This document shows, one piece after another, positions 53,026 to 61,295 of a stretch of 64,000 nt of DNA (positions within the stretch are counted from its first letter, which is position 1; the number at the start of each line of letters is the position of its first letter). A program made the translations under genes and the position numbers. Where the stretch lies: NCBI GenBank assembly GCA_937950415.1, contig CALFDL010000320.1, forward strand, positions 3,811-67,810. Direction: 5' to 3'. The notes beneath the pieces were generated by a model. It was not told the DNA's origin. It did not search any database and was given only the letters and a program-made list of their open reading frames with translations. The DNA is from an uncultured Collinsella sp. (lineage in GTDB: Bacteria > Actinomycetota > Coriobacteriia > Coriobacteriales > Coriobacteriaceae).

Positions 53026-54330
53026 CTACTGGTTGTCAGCAGCCGAGAAATCCATATCGAGCGAGGAAACGGCCCAGCCGATATGATTGTCGGAGCGCAC
53101 GAATTTGACGGTGTACTCCTGCTCGCCGCCCTTGGACAGCGATGCCTTCACCTTAGCGGTCGTCTCGGTCATGGACTGATCCATGCCCTCGACGGACACG
53201 GTGGCACCCTGCGGAATCGAGGAGATGATCATCGACTTGGCGTCCTCGGACAGGCTCGAGGCCAGGCAAGACTCGGCCTTTGCGGTGTCACCGTCGCCGG
53301 CAGCCTGGAACAGATCGGTGATAACCGACTCCTGCGAGGGGAAGCCAAAGCCGCGCGTGTAGGCAAAGCCCAGACCGCCCGCGGCGATCAAAATGAGCAG
53401 AAGCAGCACGATGAAGACTTTGAGACCCGTGTGGCGATGGCGACGACGGACCTTGGCCTGCTTACGATCCTGACGATCCTGCTGGACCATCTCGGACTCG
53501 GACAGCGTAAAGAAGCCGGTGTCCGAGGGATCGGGCATAAACTGACCGGTCGCGCCCGTAGGATCGAGCGGATCGACGGCAGGAGCGTCCATCGCAGGCG
53601 CCGGAGCCGTGGCCATAGCCGTCTGGGCAGACAGCGCGGCAAGCGAATCGTGCACGCGGGCAAGCTCATCGGCCTGCTCGGAGGTAAGCTGGTAGATGCC
53701 ATCGGCAGTAGCGGCGTTAAAGGCGTCGAGTGCGTCGGAGGGACGGCCGGCGGCAGAAAACGCCTGACCCATGCCGGCGTTGAGCGCGCGCGTGTCGTCA
53801 CGGGGACCGGCAAAGTCGATAGCCGTACGGTAGGTCTCCACGGCATCCGCCGGACGGCCGAGCTTAATGAAGCAACGACCGAGCTCGCCGAGTGCGGCGG
53901 CAGGAGCCGGATTGGCGCCGTCGATGGCAGCCTGACGGAAGGCAGTACCTGCGTTGGCATAATCGCCCGACTGGAACAGCGCATTGCCCAGGCCCAGATA
54001 GGCCTTGAACGGCGTGGCATAGGAAGCATCCTGCGTAGCAGCAGAGAACGCCTGGGCGGCCGTCGTGTAGTCGCCCACGGCGGCGAGCGCCTTGCCGCGG
54101 TTGGTGAGCAGCGCGCCGCGCTTGCCGTAGGTGCCGTCGTTGAGGGCGGCGGCATAGGCCTCGGCGGCCTCGGCATACATGCCCAGGTGCATCAAGGCGT
54201 TGCCACGAAGGTGATCGGCCTCGCCCATAATCTCATCGGGAGTCTTTGCCGCCCCAAGCATCTGGGCTGCAGCGGAAAAATCACCCGCGCGGTAAGCGGC
54301 GCGGCCCTGTTGGATCAGCTGGCTATTCAA
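53026..54330 (-). CDS. TPR-repeat membrane protein with extracytoplasmic domain
   Basis: This 434-residue protein is not a recognised family member. Residues 1-235 contain about six TPR-like helical pairs (AAYRAGDFSAAAQMLGAA; LRGNALMHLGMYAEAAEAYA; GKALAAVGDYTTAAQAFSAA; and similar). A Pro/Ala linker follows. A membrane helix (KVFIVLLLLILIAAGGLGFAYT near 310) comes after a very basic stretch (DRKQAKVRRRHRHTG), so the TPR part is cytoplasmic. The last 110 residues are outside and look like a small DUF-type alpha/beta domain (SLSEDAKSMIISSIPQGATVSVE). TTG start with AAAGGGGG upstream. It follows the cyclophilin gene by 11 bases. Confidence 0.65.
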   Translation of the reverse strand: MNSQLIQQGRAAYRAGDFSAAAQMLGAAKTPDEIMGEADHLRGNALMHLGMYAEAAEAYAAALNDGTYGKRGALLTNRGKALAAVGDYTTAAQAFSAATQDASYATPFKAYLGLGNALFQSGDYANAGTAFRQAAIDGANPAPAAALGELGRCFIKLGRPADAVETYRTAIDFAGPRDDTRALNAGMGQAFSAAGRPSDALDAFNAATADGIYQLTSEQADELARVHDSLAALSAQTAMATAPAPAMDAPAVDPLDPTGATGQFMPDPSDTGFFTLSESEMVQQDRQDRKQAKVRRRHRHTGLKVFIVLLLLILIAAGGLGFAYTRGFGFPSQESVITDLFQAAGDGDTAKAESCLASSLSEDAKSMIISSIPQGATVSVEGMDQSMTETTAKVKASLSKGGEQEYTVKFVRSDNHIGWAVSSLDMDFSAADNQ

Positions 54331-54341
54331 GGAAGCCCCCT

Positions 54342-54884
54342 TTACTCGTGAACGATCTCGACATGGACGATCTCGTCGCCGGCACGCAGCTGCGAAATCA
54401 CATCGAGACCCTCGACCGTGGTACCAAAGACGGTGTAACCGGAATCGAGGTTATGCTGGGCGCCCAGGCAGAAGTAGAACTGCGAACCCGCGGAATCGGG
54501 ATCCATGGAGCGTGCCATGGCAAGGGCGCCATCGACATGGCTGTTGCGCGGATTGGTGGCAAACTCGCCCTTGATGCAGTAGCCGGGGCCACCGGTACCG
54601 GGCATGCCGTCGGGGCCCTCAAGACCGGCAGCGACGTCGGCGCCGGACATGTCGCGGGTATTGGGGTCCCCGCCCTGGATGACAAAACCGGGCACATAGC
54701 GATGGAACTTAAGGCCATCATAGAAGCCCATCGTGGAAAGCTCGCAGAAGTTCGCGACATGAATGGGAGCGCCCTCGCCTTCAAACTTGACCTTGATGGT
54801 ACCCTTCGACGTCTCGATTACGGCGCACTCGTCGCCGACAAGCTGATACTCGGGCGTGTAGAGCTCTTTCTTAAAACCAAACAT
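54342..54884 (-). CDS. cyclophilin-type peptidyl-prolyl isomerase
   Basis: This 180-residue protein is a cytoplasmic cyclophilin; no signal peptide or lipobox is seen. The catalytic segment is GLKFHRYVPGFVIQGGDP, followed by GMPGTGGPGYCIKGEF, AMARSMDPDSAGSQFYFCLG, and GYTVFGTTVEGLDVI. It isomerises prolyl bonds and may help folding. AGGAAGGAA precedes the ATG. It has a good promoter and is probably cotranscribed with the TPR gene downstream. Confidence 0.95.
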   Translation of the reverse strand: MFGFKKELYTPEYQLVGDECAVIETSKGTIKVKFEGEGAPIHVANFCELSTMGFYDGLKFHRYVPGFVIQGGDPNTRDMSGADVAAGLEGPDGMPGTGGPGYCIKGEFATNPRNSHVDGALAMARSMDPDSAGSQFYFCLGAQHNLDSGYTVFGTTVEGLDVISQLRAGDEIVHVEIVHE

Positions 54885-54923
54885 GTGGTTCCTTCCTCGT
54901 GCGTTTAAAGCATATTTGTACGA

Positions 54924-54953
54924 ATTGTAGCAATAAGCACGGGCTTACATCAA
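54924..54953 (-). promoter_or_regulatory. promoter of the cyclophilin gene
   Basis: TTGATG (54953-54948), 18 bases, TACAAT (54929-54924) on the minus strand, about 40 bases before the ATG. Confidence 0.7.
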
Positions 54954-54991
54954 TTGCGCACGTAGGTTATGCCGACTATGGCGAACTAATT

Positions 54992-56134
54992 TTAGGAACG
55001 CTGCTGCGGCTTCCAGGAACCCACATTGGCATCGTACTGGTTCAGCGCGCTGTTGCCGCCCTGCGCGATGGGCGCCAGGATATCGCTTTGGTGGGAACTC
55101 ATCGACTCACCATCGGGAATGGCCAGCGAGATGTCCCAGCTCTGACAGATCACGTCGACACGCTCGTACATCCACTCGGCAAGCTGCTTTAAGTGGGCGA
55201 TGTCGTCCGCATAGACCGTATCGTCCTGTACTTTCAGGTTGTTGAGCTCATCTAGCGTCTTTTTGATCTGGTCGCGCAGGGCGTAGGCACTCTGCGAAAG
55301 CTCCTGACGGGTGGACAGCGGCGTTCGGAGATAGCCGTTGTTAAAGGAATCGATGACCTCGCCGATCTGGTCCTCATCACCGTAGGACACGATGGTCTGA
55401 TACAGACCGTCGAGCCTGGTATAGAGCTGATCATCGGTGAGCACGGTTTCTTCCTGGACCACCTCGGCAGAATCGCCCTGCTTGGTATCGTCCTCAGTCG
55501 CCTCGCCCTTTTGACGCGTGGGGAAGGTGGTTTGTGCAGCTTGGCCAAACTGGTCGTAGAAGCCAGGCATGACACCCATGGGATCGGTCGTCACGAACCA
55601 ATAGGCACCGCCGCACACAAGGGCAAGGACCGCGATGACGATAAGCGGCTTGGGAATATGACGCTTGTGCTTGTGATAGGCGTCCTCGTCGGGGTGCACC
55701 TTGCGCTTAGGTTTTTGAGCATCGTCATGCAGGGAAACGGGAGTGGGAATATCGACCTTGGGGATACCAAAATCCTTATCGAAAGCCGGCAGCACGCAGG
55801 TCTCATTGGGGTCGGCGGCGTCCGAAAGCACCGCAGCGGCAGAGGCCGGCGCATGCGGTACCTCGGTGTCGATCTGCTCTTGCGTTAGGCGCGGAAAGCC
55901 CGCCGTGCGGCCCGCTGCCAGGTCGGATGCGGCCGCGTCCTCGGAGAGGATGCCCGGAGCAGGGCGTCCGCATTTGGGGCACGTACGATCATGCGGAGAA
56001 AGACGGGCACCGCAGCCCTCACAGAACACGAACTCGGTGTGCTCGGGACCATCGCCCGGACCCACATAGGCGTTGCAGTAGGGGCAGAACGAGGCGCCGT
56101 CCTCGATAGTCTTAAGGCAATGCGGGCAGATCAC
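54992..56134 (-). CDS. zinc-ribbon membrane protein, unknown function
   Basis: This 380-residue protein starts with two zinc ribbons, CPHCLKTIEDGASFCPYC and CEGCGARLSPHDRTCPKC (near 4-60). A linker and a membrane helix follow (PLIVIAVLALVCGGAYWFV near 165), then about 190 residues outside with an acidic stretch and helices, including LDGLYQTIVSYGDEDQI and ELNNLKVQDDTVYADDIAHLKQL. GTG at 56134 with AAAGAGGA upstream is chosen; a TTG seven codons earlier is an alternative. The combination of cytoplasmic zinc ribbon and outer domain is common in uncharacterised Actinobacterial proteins. No function is assigned. Confidence 0.65.
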   Translation of the reverse strand: MICPHCLKTIEDGASFCPYCNAYVGPGDGPEHTEFVFCEGCGARLSPHDRTCPKCGRPAPGILSEDAAASDLAAGRTAGFPRLTQEQIDTEVPHAPASAAAVLSDAADPNETCVLPAFDKDFGIPKVDIPTPVSLHDDAQKPKRKVHPDEDAYHKHKRHIPKPLIVIAVLALVCGGAYWFVTTDPMGVMPGFYDQFGQAAQTTFPTRQKGEATEDDTKQGDSAEVVQEETVLTDDQLYTRLDGLYQTIVSYGDEDQIGEVIDSFNNGYLRTPLSTRQELSQSAYALRDQIKKTLDELNNLKVQDDTVYADDIAHLKQLAEWMYERVDVICQSWDISLAIPDGESMSSHQSDILAPIAQGGNSALNQYDANVGSWKPQQRS

Positions 56135-56237
56135 GGCATCCTCTTTTCGAAGCAATTCAAATAATCGAGGTTAGAGCATAACATCGCCACGGCCCCACAG
56201 GAGCAAGGCACCAATTCAACATCGCCAGGGCGCGTAG

Positions 56238-58961
56238 TTACTTCTTCTTTTTGCTCGGCATCGAGACTTTGATGCCTTGGGCGGACTTGGTTACGCGAGA
56301 GCGCTTGGCTCCGCTACCCTTCTTTTTCTTGGGCTGGGCCTGGGCCACGCCCTCGAGTGCGCGGACCTCGGCCTCGCGAACGGTGCGAGCTTCGCGGCGC
56401 TGTGCCATGTCGGCGGCGACGCGCTTGGCAAAACGCTCCGCCGTCGAACCCGTCGAGCTCACCTTGCCGCCACCGCGACCCAAGCGGACGCGCACACCGC
56501 GGCCAAAACCAGTTGCGACATGACGACGACGCGGCTTGAGCGAATCCATCATCGTGGCGAGCTTAAAGAACACCGAGCAGGTAAAGACCACGATAACAGC
56601 CAAGATAACCATCTGGTCCATCGACAGGTTGGCAATAGACAGCAGCTTCGGGAATCCGATAACGCCCGTCAGGATGCCGGCAACTACAAACACAAAGAGC
56701 GCCACACGTAAGGGCGTGAGGGGCTGCGAGATGCGCCAGATCAGGCTGACGCTCGCCGCGCACGACGTAAGCAGGCACATCGTAGACAGCGTGAGCTGGC
56801 TAAAGCCAAACACGCGCGCCACAAAGATGTCGAGCGCCGCAGCCAAAATGACCGCAATCGACGCCGGCAGTGCACGCTTGAGTACGTTGCTCAAAAACGC
56901 ACCCTTCACACGAGCATTGTTGGGCTCCAGGCCCAACACAAAGCCCGGCGCGCCGATGCAGAAGAAGTTAATGAGCGTCATCTGGATGGGCCCGAAGGGG
57001 TACGGCGGCAGCGCGATACACAGCGCCGCCAGGCCCATCGAGAACAGCGTCTTAGTCAGGAACAGCGAAGCCGAACGCTGCAAGTTGTTGATGGAGCGAC
57101 GGCCCTCGGCCACCACGGCGGGCATCGAGGCAAAATCGTTGTCGACGAGTACGATTTCGGCCACATTACGCGCGGCATCGGAGCCGGCCGCCATGGCGAC
57201 GGAGCAGTCGGCCTCCTTGAGCGCCAGCACGTCGTTGACGCCGTCGCCCGTCATGGCCACGGTGTGCTCGCGGCGCTTGAGCGCCTGCACGAGCTCGCGC
57301 TTCTGCTGCGGGGTCACACGACCAAAGACATGGTAGCGGTCCACTGCGGCATCGAGCTTGGCCGGCGTATCGAGCGTCGTGGCGTCCACATAAGCGTCCG
57401 CCCCCGGCACGCCCACCACGCGAGCGATTGACGACACCGTACGCGGGTCGTCGCCACTGATCACGTTGAGGGTCACGCCCTGCTCGTTAAAGTAGCCGAT
57501 GGTCTCGGCCGCCGAGGTACGAATCTCGTCGCGGATGGTCACAAAGCCCACGGGCTCGGGCTCGCCCGCCATATCGCCATCGGGCGTAAAGCCGTCCACG
57601 CGCGCCACCACGAGCACGCGGCAGGTATCGGCAAGCTCGGCGACACGGTTCTCGACCTGGGCAAACGCACGATCAGAGAGCACAAACTGCGCCGCACCCA
57701 TCACATAGGAGCCCTGCGCAAACGACGCGCCGCTCCACTTTTTGGAGGACGAGAACGGAATGACCGACAGCGGCTCAGACACCTCGACCTGTCGATCGGC
57801 GTAATAGTTGAGCAGCGCCTGGCAGGTCTCGTTGGCATCGGCCGAAGTCGCACGTGCCACGTTAGCCAGCGCAAAATCGAGCACCGTGGTATCGACGGGA
57901 ACAGATGCCTCGTTCTCCCCCACGCCCAGGGCAACACCCTCAACCGGTAGCGGATACGTGCCCTCGACCTCCATACGGCCCGACGTGATGGTGCCCGTCT
58001 TGTCCAGGCACAGCACGTCGACGCGAGCGAGTGTCTCGATGCAGTAGAGCTGCTGTGCCAGCACCTTGCGGCGGGCCAGGCGCACCGTGGCGATGGCGAG
58101 CACCGACGAGGTCAGCAGCACCAGACCTTGCGGGATCATGCCCAGCAGGGCGCCCACCGTGGACAGCAGCGCCGACGAAGGCACATGACCGGCCAACAGC
58201 TCGGAGAAGCACCACGAAAGGGCGCTGTCGCCTGGGGTTCCCGCGGCATCCCACAGCTCGCTCACACTCGAGGCAAACAACGCCAAACCGAGCGGGATCA
58301 TGATGATGCTCGCAAACCGCACGATGGCGTTAAGCGCGTTCATGATCTCGGAATTGACCTTTTTGACGTACTTGGCCTCGTTATTAATTTTGGCCACGTA
58401 GTTGTCGGCGCCGACATGGATCACGCGGGCGCGCAGCAGGCCCGAGTCGATAAAGCTGCCGCTCATGAGCTCGGAACCGGGCTGTTTCTTAATAAGGTCG
58501 CTCTCGCCCGTCAGCAGGCTCTCATTCACGAGAGCCTCGCCCGAAACCACTACGGCGTCAGCGGGAATCTGGTCGCCGCGCCCCAGGCGGATGATGTCGT
58601 CGAGAACGATCTGGTCCAGGTCGAGCTCCACCTCGGCGCCGTCGCGCACCGCGATGGCCTTTTTGGAGGTCAGCAGCGTGAGCTTATCGACCATCTTTTT
58701 GGAACGCATGGACTGAATGACGCCGATAGCGGTGTTCAAGAACACCACGAACAGGAACGTCAGATTCTTAAACGAACCGGTCAAAATGACCAGGAACGCC
58801 AAGATCACGTTGATCAAATTGAACAGCGTGCAGAGGTTCTCGATGATGAGTTCTTTGACCGACTTGGTCTTGAGCTCCATGTTGCGATTGATCTTACCGG
58901 CGGCGATGCGCTCCTCGACCTCGGTGGTCGAGAGTCCGCGCTCGATATCCGTTGCTGCCAT
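56238..58961 (-). CDS. P-type cation ATPase (CtpE-like), TM4 PQGL variant
   Basis: This 907-residue ATPase has the actuator motif NESLLTGESD, the phosphorylation site LCLDKTGTIT (Asp320), TGDGVNDVLALKEADCSVAMA, and about ten membrane helices. It resembles Mycobacterium CtpE and related transporters that move Ca2+ or another divalent cation. In the fourth helix the metal-binding motif is GMIPQGLVLLTS, Gln where the family usually has Glu (PEGL). The last 110 residues are a basic extension (for example KPRRRHVATGFGRGVRVRLG). ATG 58961 is chosen by alignment of AATDIERGLSTTEVEERI with relatives; ATG 58973 is near a TTATAC box and could be a leaderless start. Confidence 0.9.
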   Translation of the reverse strand: MAATDIERGLSTTEVEERIAAGKINRNMELKTKSVKELIIENLCTLFNLINVILAFLVILTGSFKNLTFLFVVFLNTAIGVIQSMRSKKMVDKLTLLTSKKAIAVRDGAEVELDLDQIVLDDIIRLGRGDQIPADAVVVSGEALVNESLLTGESDLIKKQPGSELMSGSFIDSGLLRARVIHVGADNYVAKINNEAKYVKKVNSEIMNALNAIVRFASIIMIPLGLALFASSVSELWDAAGTPGDSALSWCFSELLAGHVPSSALLSTVGALLGMIPQGLVLLTSSVLAIATVRLARRKVLAQQLYCIETLARVDVLCLDKTGTITSGRMEVEGTYPLPVEGVALGVGENEASVPVDTTVLDFALANVARATSADANETCQALLNYYADRQVEVSEPLSVIPFSSSKKWSGASFAQGSYVMGAAQFVLSDRAFAQVENRVAELADTCRVLVVARVDGFTPDGDMAGEPEPVGFVTIRDEIRTSAAETIGYFNEQGVTLNVISGDDPRTVSSIARVVGVPGADAYVDATTLDTPAKLDAAVDRYHVFGRVTPQQKRELVQALKRREHTVAMTGDGVNDVLALKEADCSVAMAAGSDAARNVAEIVLVDNDFASMPAVVAEGRRSINNLQRSASLFLTKTLFSMGLAALCIALPPYPFGPIQMTLINFFCIGAPGFVLGLEPNNARVKGAFLSNVLKRALPASIAVILAAALDIFVARVFGFSQLTLSTMCLLTSCAASVSLIWRISQPLTPLRVALFVFVVAGILTGVIGFPKLLSIANLSMDQMVILAVIVVFTCSVFFKLATMMDSLKPRRRHVATGFGRGVRVRLGRGGGKVSSTGSTAERFAKRVAADMAQRREARTVREAEVRALEGVAQAQPKKKKGSGAKRSRVTKSAQGIKVSMPSKKKK

Positions 58962-58992
58962 ACCACGTCCCATCACGTCGCGTCGGTATAAG

Positions 58993-59026
58993 AAAAACCG
59001 CCCGGACCATGCGAGGTTCGGACGGT
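58993..59026 (-). terminator. intrinsic terminator of tRNA-Arg
   Basis: ACCGCCCGGACC (58997-59008) pairs with GGTTCGGACGGT (59015-59026), two G-U wobbles. On the minus strand GGTTTTTCTT follows. It lies 11 bases after the tRNA and 20-30 bases before the ATPase start. Confidence 0.8.
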
Positions 59027-59037
59027 CTTACGTTCGA

Positions 59038-59114
59038 TGGTGCCCCATGTTGGATTCGAACCAACGGCCTTCTGCTCCGGAGGCAGACGCTCTAATCCCC
59101 TGAGCTAATAGGGC
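59038..59114 (-). tRNA. tRNA-Arg (anticodon CCG)
   Basis: The 77-base minus-strand gene has the acceptor stem GCCCTAT/ATGGGGC, D-loop TAGCTCAGGGGATTAGAGC, and anticodon stem TCTGC/GCAGA around the loop CTCCGGA, so the anticodon is CCG (reads CGG). The T-arm contains TTGGTTCGAATCCAA, and the CCA end is encoded. A strong promoter and an intrinsic terminator flank it. Confidence 0.95.
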
Positions 59115-59125
59115 CAACATTTGGC

Positions 59126-59155
59126 ATTATACCCAAGTGCACCACGGGCTATCAA
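59126..59155 (-). promoter_or_regulatory. promoter of tRNA-Arg
   Basis: TTGATA (59155-59150), 18 bases, TATAAT (59131-59126) on the minus strand. The start site would lie about five bases before the mature tRNA. Confidence 0.85.
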
Positions 59156-59234
59156 AATAAAAGAAAAAGCTTTGCAATTCCGAGGAAGACGCGGCGCAAC
59201 GGCTCACTTTAGAAGGCAAAAGCGAATCAGATAG

Positions 59235-59240
59235 TATAAA
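59235..59240 (+). promoter_or_regulatory. -10 box of the aro operon
   Basis: TATAAA lies about 84 bases before the aroF ATG and 20 bases before a terminator hairpin. A -35 box is not evident. Transcription would start near 59247. Confidence 0.5.
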
Positions 59241-59245
59241 CTCTC

Positions 59246-59308
59246 ATGCACCATATATACACGGCTCGCATTGCGGGCCGTTTTTGCAAAAGTTATCCAT
59301 CGAGGTGA
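59246..59308 (+). CDS. possible leader peptide of the aro operon
   Basis: A 20-codon frame beginning ATG (59246) and ending TGA (59306-59308) reads MHHIYTARIAGRFCKSYPSR. Tyr is codon 5, just before the terminator stem; Phe and another Tyr are codons 13 and 17. The frame runs through the hairpin, and its stop lies in the aroF ribosome site. Its ATG falls at the predicted transcript start, so it would be leaderless. This is a model from position and content; no known leader peptide was matched. Confidence 0.35.
   Translation: MHHIYTARIAGRFCKSYPSR
59261..59285 (+). terminator. attenuator-like terminator in the aro leader
   Basis: ACGGCTCGC (59261-59269) pairs with GCGGGCCGT (59273-59281), one wobble, followed by TTTTT (59281-59285). 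It stands between the -10 box and aroF, so full-length transcription has to read through it. Confidence 0.7.
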
Positions 59309-59318
59309 GAGGCACACC

Positions 59319-60341
59319 ATGATTGCAATTCTAAAGCAGAGCGCCAGCGACGAGGCCGTCAGCCATATCGTCAGCTGGATTGAGAAAAAGGGCCTGAAGA
59401 CCGACGTCTCGCGCGGCGAGAACGAGACGATCATCGGCCTGGTGGGCGATACGACCAAGATCGACCCGTTCCTGCTCGAGTCCATGGATGTCGTCGAGCG
59501 CGTGCAGCGCGTCTCCGAGCCGTTCAAGCGCGCCAACCGCAAGTTCCACCCCGAGGACTCCGTCATCGACTGCGGTCACGGCGTCAAGATCGGCGGCGAC
59601 CAGTTCCAAGTCATCGCCGGTCCCTGCTCCGTCGAGGGCGAGAACCTCATCCGCATCGCACGCCGCGTGAAGGCCGCCGGTGCCACGATGCTGCGCGGCG
59701 GTGCCTACAAGCCCCGCACTTCCCCCTACGCCTACCAGGGCATGGGCCCCGCCGGTCTGGACCTGCTGTGCGAGGCGTCTGCCGAGCTCGACATGCCGAT
59801 CGTCACCGAGATCATGGACCCACGCGACGTGCAGGTCTTCTTGGACAAGAAGATTGACGTCATGCAGATCGGCGCGCGCAACGCCCAGAACTTCCCCCTG
59901 CTCAAGGAGGTCGGCAAGACCCAGACCCCGATTCTGCTCAAGCGCGGCATGTCCGGCACGATCGACGAGCTGCTTATGGCCGCCGAGTACATCATGAGCG
60001 AGGGCAACGACAATGTCATCCTGTGCGAGCGCGGCATCCGCACCTTCGAGACCCGCACCCGCAACACCTTCGACCTCAACGCCGTGCCGGTGCTGCACCA
60101 CCTGTCGCACCTGCCCGTCGTCGCCGACCCCAGCCACGCCACCGGCTACACCCGCTACGTTGAGCCCATGGCGCTCGCCGCGACCGCCTGCGGCGCCAAC
60201 GGTCTGGAGATCGAGGTCCACGACGAGCCGAGCCGCGCCTGGTCCGACGGCGCCCAGGCCCTCACCCCCGATCAGTTCGACGACACCATGCGCCGCATCC
60301 GCGCCATCCGCGAGGTTGTCTGCCAAGAGACCATGGAGTAG
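59319..60341 (+). CDS. aroF: 3-deoxy-7-phosphoheptulonate synthase with N-terminal regulatory domain
   Basis: DAHP synthase starts the shikimate pathway from PEP and erythrose 4-phosphate. The 340-residue protein has an N-terminal ferredoxin-like domain (1-70, MIAILKQSASDEAVSHIVSW) as in the Thermotoga type I-beta enzyme, where it mediates feedback by Tyr/Phe. The TIM barrel has VIAGPCSVEGENL, RGGAYKPRTSPYAYQG, LLKRGMSGTIDELL and VVADPSHATGYT. ATG 59319 with GAGGTGAGA upstream. First gene of aroF-tyrA-aroB-aroA-aroC. Confidence 0.96.
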   Translation: MIAILKQSASDEAVSHIVSWIEKKGLKTDVSRGENETIIGLVGDTTKIDPFLLESMDVVERVQRVSEPFKRANRKFHPEDSVIDCGHGVKIGGDQFQVIAGPCSVEGENLIRIARRVKAAGATMLRGGAYKPRTSPYAYQGMGPAGLDLLCEASAELDMPIVTEIMDPRDVQVFLDKKIDVMQIGARNAQNFPLLKEVGKTQTPILLKRGMSGTIDELLMAAEYIMSEGNDNVILCERGIRTFETRTRNTFDLNAVPVLHHLSHLPVVADPSHATGYTRYVEPMALAATACGANGLEIEVHDEPSRAWSDGAQALTPDQFDDTMRRIRAIREVVCQETME

Positions 60342-60344
60342 CCC

Positions 60345-61259
60345 ATGGGTACGGTGAGAAACGCGCGCGTTAACCAGGGCGGCCCCAAGTGTGCCGGCAT
60401 CGTCGGCTTGGGCCTCATCGGCGGCAGCTTTGCCCGCGGCTATGCGCAGGCGGGCGTCCGCGTGCTGGCCTGGGACCCCAATGACGACGTCATGACGGCC
60501 GCCAGCATGGGCACCGTCGCCGGAGAGCTCAACGACAAGACACTCGGCGAGTGCGACATCATCGTCCTGGCTTGCTACCCCGAAGCCTGCATCGAGTGGC
60601 TCGAGGCACACGCCCAGGCACTCGCCGACGCCACCGATACCGAGGCCATCATGGGCCCCGTGGTGATCGACACGGTGGGCGTCAAGGGTATCGTGTGCGA
60701 GCGCGCCTTTGAGCTTGCCCGCGAGCACGGCTTTTACTTTGTGGGCGCGCACCCCATGGCGGGCACGCAGTACTCGGGCTATGCGCACTCCCGCGCCGAC
60801 CTGTTCCAGGGCGCGCCACTCGTGCTCGTGCCGCCCGCAGTGGACGATGCGCTCAAGCTGGAGCTTTTGGGCCAGGTGCGCGAGATGGTGCGCCCCTTGG
60901 GCTTTGGCAAGTTCAGCGTGACCAGCGCCGCAGAGCACGATCGCGTCATCGCCTTCACGAGCCAGCTTGCGCACGTGGTATCCAACGCCTACGTCAAAAG
61001 CCCCACTGCCCAGGTCCACCACGGCTTTTCGGCCGGTAGCTACCGCGATCTCACCCGCGTGGCGCACCTCAACCCACAAATGTGGTCCGAGCTCATGATC
61101 GACGACGCCGACGCGCTCGCCTTCGAGATCGACCATCTAATCGAATCGCTCGGCGCCTACAGCCGCGCCCTTAAGGACCGCGACCAGCGCTATCTGGAGA
61201 ATCTCCTTGCCGAGGGCGACCGCATTAAGCGTGCACTCGACGACGAGGCCTCCCACTAG
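60345..61259 (+). CDS. tyrA: prephenate dehydrogenase
   Basis: TyrA oxidatively decarboxylates prephenate to 4-hydroxyphenylpyruvate on the way to tyrosine. The 304-residue protein has the NAD motif GIVGLGLIGGSFARGY (near 18), VIDTVGVKG, GAHPMAGTQYSGY, and SQLAHVVSNAYV. It lacks both a chorismate-mutase domain and an ACT domain. It follows aroF by three bases, so the operon favours tyrosine. Confidence 0.94.
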   Translation: MGTVRNARVNQGGPKCAGIVGLGLIGGSFARGYAQAGVRVLAWDPNDDVMTAASMGTVAGELNDKTLGECDIIVLACYPEACIEWLEAHAQALADATDTEAIMGPVVIDTVGVKGIVCERAFELAREHGFYFVGAHPMAGTQYSGYAHSRADLFQGAPLVLVPPAVDDALKLELLGQVREMVRPLGFGKFSVTSAAEHDRVIAFTSQLAHVVSNAYVKSPTAQVHHGFSAGSYRDLTRVAHLNPQMWSELMIDDADALAFEIDHLIESLGAYSRALKDRDQRYLENLLAEGDRIKRALDDEASH

Positions 61260-61295
61260 ACCACCTATCACGCCAGGTCGAAAGGACCGAAGCTT

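Noticed and set aside
59331..61136. A 601-codon open frame antisense to aroF and tyrA
   Set aside because: Composition artefact over two clear enzymes.
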